In this document: positions 5,394 through 5,716 of the stretch, piece by piece
How the letters are laid out: each line of letters begins with the position of its first letter
Position numbering within the stretch: position 1 is the first letter of the stretch
Source of the DNA: Bacteroidota bacterium
GTDB lineage: Bacteria; Bacteroidota; Ignavibacteria; SZUA-365; JAADGX01
Direction: 5' to 3'
Assembly (NCBI GenBank): GCA_024276335.1
Contig: JAJRXL010000237.1
Coordinates: 1-5,716 of the forward strand
DNA length: 5,716 nt
Position numbers and translations under genes: made by a program
The notes under the pieces: generated by a model
The model's input: the letters and a program-made list of their open reading frames with translations, nothing else
Database searches by the model: none
What the model was told of the DNA's origin: nothing

Positions 5394-5421
5394 TTGCTTT
5401 TCCTGCCAAATGACGTATTTT
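5394..5421 (+). promoter_or_regulatory. Weak candidate promoter for the gene at 5482
   Basis: TTGCTT (5394-5399), a 16-bp spacer, then TATTTT (5416-5421), matching three of six and four of six positions. The surrounding 5390-5465 stretch is AT-richer than the coding regions. Nothing better is seen between the divergent genes. Confidence 0.2.
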
Positions 5422-5465
5422 ATTGCTGACCCTGTTTTTCCAGGTTCGTGAAATGTTTTGACTTT

Positions 5466-5471
5466 AAGGAG
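5466..5471 (+). promoter_or_regulatory. Shine-Dalgarno AAGGAG for the gene at 5482
   Basis: AAGGAG lies 10 nt before the ATG at 5482. It fixes this start and supports the reality of a gene of which only 78 codons are visible. Confidence 0.6.
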
Positions 5472-5481
5472 TTCCCGTCCC

Positions 5482-5716
5482 ATGTTCCTGCGATCAAGTT
5501 TATGGTCTGTTTTCGTATTCCTTCTTTGCGGGACGCTTGCCCGGGCCCAGGTGGTTCCGACCATCTTCGCGATTGACACCAGCGGTTTTCCGACCGTCCG
5601 TGTAAATGTAACGACCATGATCGACGGCAAAGCGGACCCCGACCTGACAAAGACAAATTTCGCTGTTTTTGAGGACAGTGTTGAACAGACGGTGACGTCG
5701 GTTTCGTGTCCGACGC
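5482..5716 (+). CDS. Start of an exported protein, probably VWA-type surface protein; 3' end outside window
   Basis: Seventy-eight codons are visible and the frame is open to the right edge. Residues 1-22 form a signal peptide (MFLRSS, hydrophobic SVFVFLLCGTLA, then ARA before Gln23), with AAGGAG upstream. The mature start has the pattern 'IDTSGFPTVRVNV...DLTKTNFAVFEDSVEQTVTSVSCP'. This resembles the short beta-rich domain that precedes a von Willebrand factor A domain in FCB surface proteins, where an 'F-x-V/L-x-E-D/N' segment ends in a conserved SCP. The VWA domain itself is not in the window, so the name is inference. Like the beta-propeller at the left edge, it belongs to the exported set. 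Its promoter region is shared with the divergent minus-strand gene. Confidence 0.8.
   Translation, partial: MFLRSSLWSVFVFLLCGTLARAQVVPTIFAIDTSGFPTVRVNVTTMIDGKADPDLTKTNFAVFEDSVEQTVTSVSCPT

Noticed and set aside
5334..5630. N-terminal extension of the minus-strand unknown to the ATG at 5630
   Set aside because: It overlaps the signal-peptide-encoding start of the plus-strand gene at 5482 and is Arg/Lys/Thr-rich without structure.

Overview
The window looks like a bacterial chromosome segment from the Bacteroidota/Chlorobiota (FCB) group, possibly a Kapaibacteria- or Ignavibacteria-like lineage. The indications are a secreted Asp-box beta-propeller fused to Ig-like (ASH / choice-of-anchor D type) domains, a second secreted protein whose N-terminus resembles the pre-VWA region of FCB surface proteins, few clear Shine-Dalgarno sites, and an Rrf2 regulator whose cysteine region resembles those seen in that group. 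Taxonomy is inferred from family resemblance only.

Layout: (1) 1-1634, minus strand, a secreted seven-bladed beta-propeller protein that runs off the left edge. It has 544 visible codons with no in-frame stop. (2) 1635-1900, a divergent intergenic region with candidate promoters and a 13-bp palindrome. (3) 1901-3958, plus strand, a three-gene cluster: an Rrf2-family regulator with three C-terminal cysteines, a polytopic NapH/CcoG-type membrane ferredoxin, and a hemerythrin-domain protein joined to it by an ATGA overlap. (4) 3959-4166, a hairpin-rich non-coding stretch with terminator-like structures. (5) 4167-4631, plus strand, a small exported protein of unknown function. (6) 4647-about 5240, minus strand, convergent with it, a soluble uncharacterised protein. 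(7) 5482-5716, plus strand, the start of another exported protein that runs off the right edge.

The most coherent unit is the middle cluster. A 19-bp dyad (GATAATGGAGTCTATTATC, 8 of 9 pairs symmetric) lies directly in front of the Rrf2 start codon. A related copy, 18 of 22 positions identical over the wider element, lies directly in front of the membrane ferredoxin gene. Together they suggest an autoregulatory operator read by the Rrf2 protein. The inferred model is that Rrf2 senses NO, redox or Fe-S status through a cluster, and controls a membrane electron-transfer ferredoxin plus a di-iron O2/NO-binding or iron-handling hemerythrin. The sequence does not show the signal or the electron acceptor.

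The flanking genes are surface or secreted proteins and one cytoplasmic unknown, with no visible functional link to the Rrf2 cluster. No tRNA, rRNA, CRISPR, insertion sequence or phage gene is seen.
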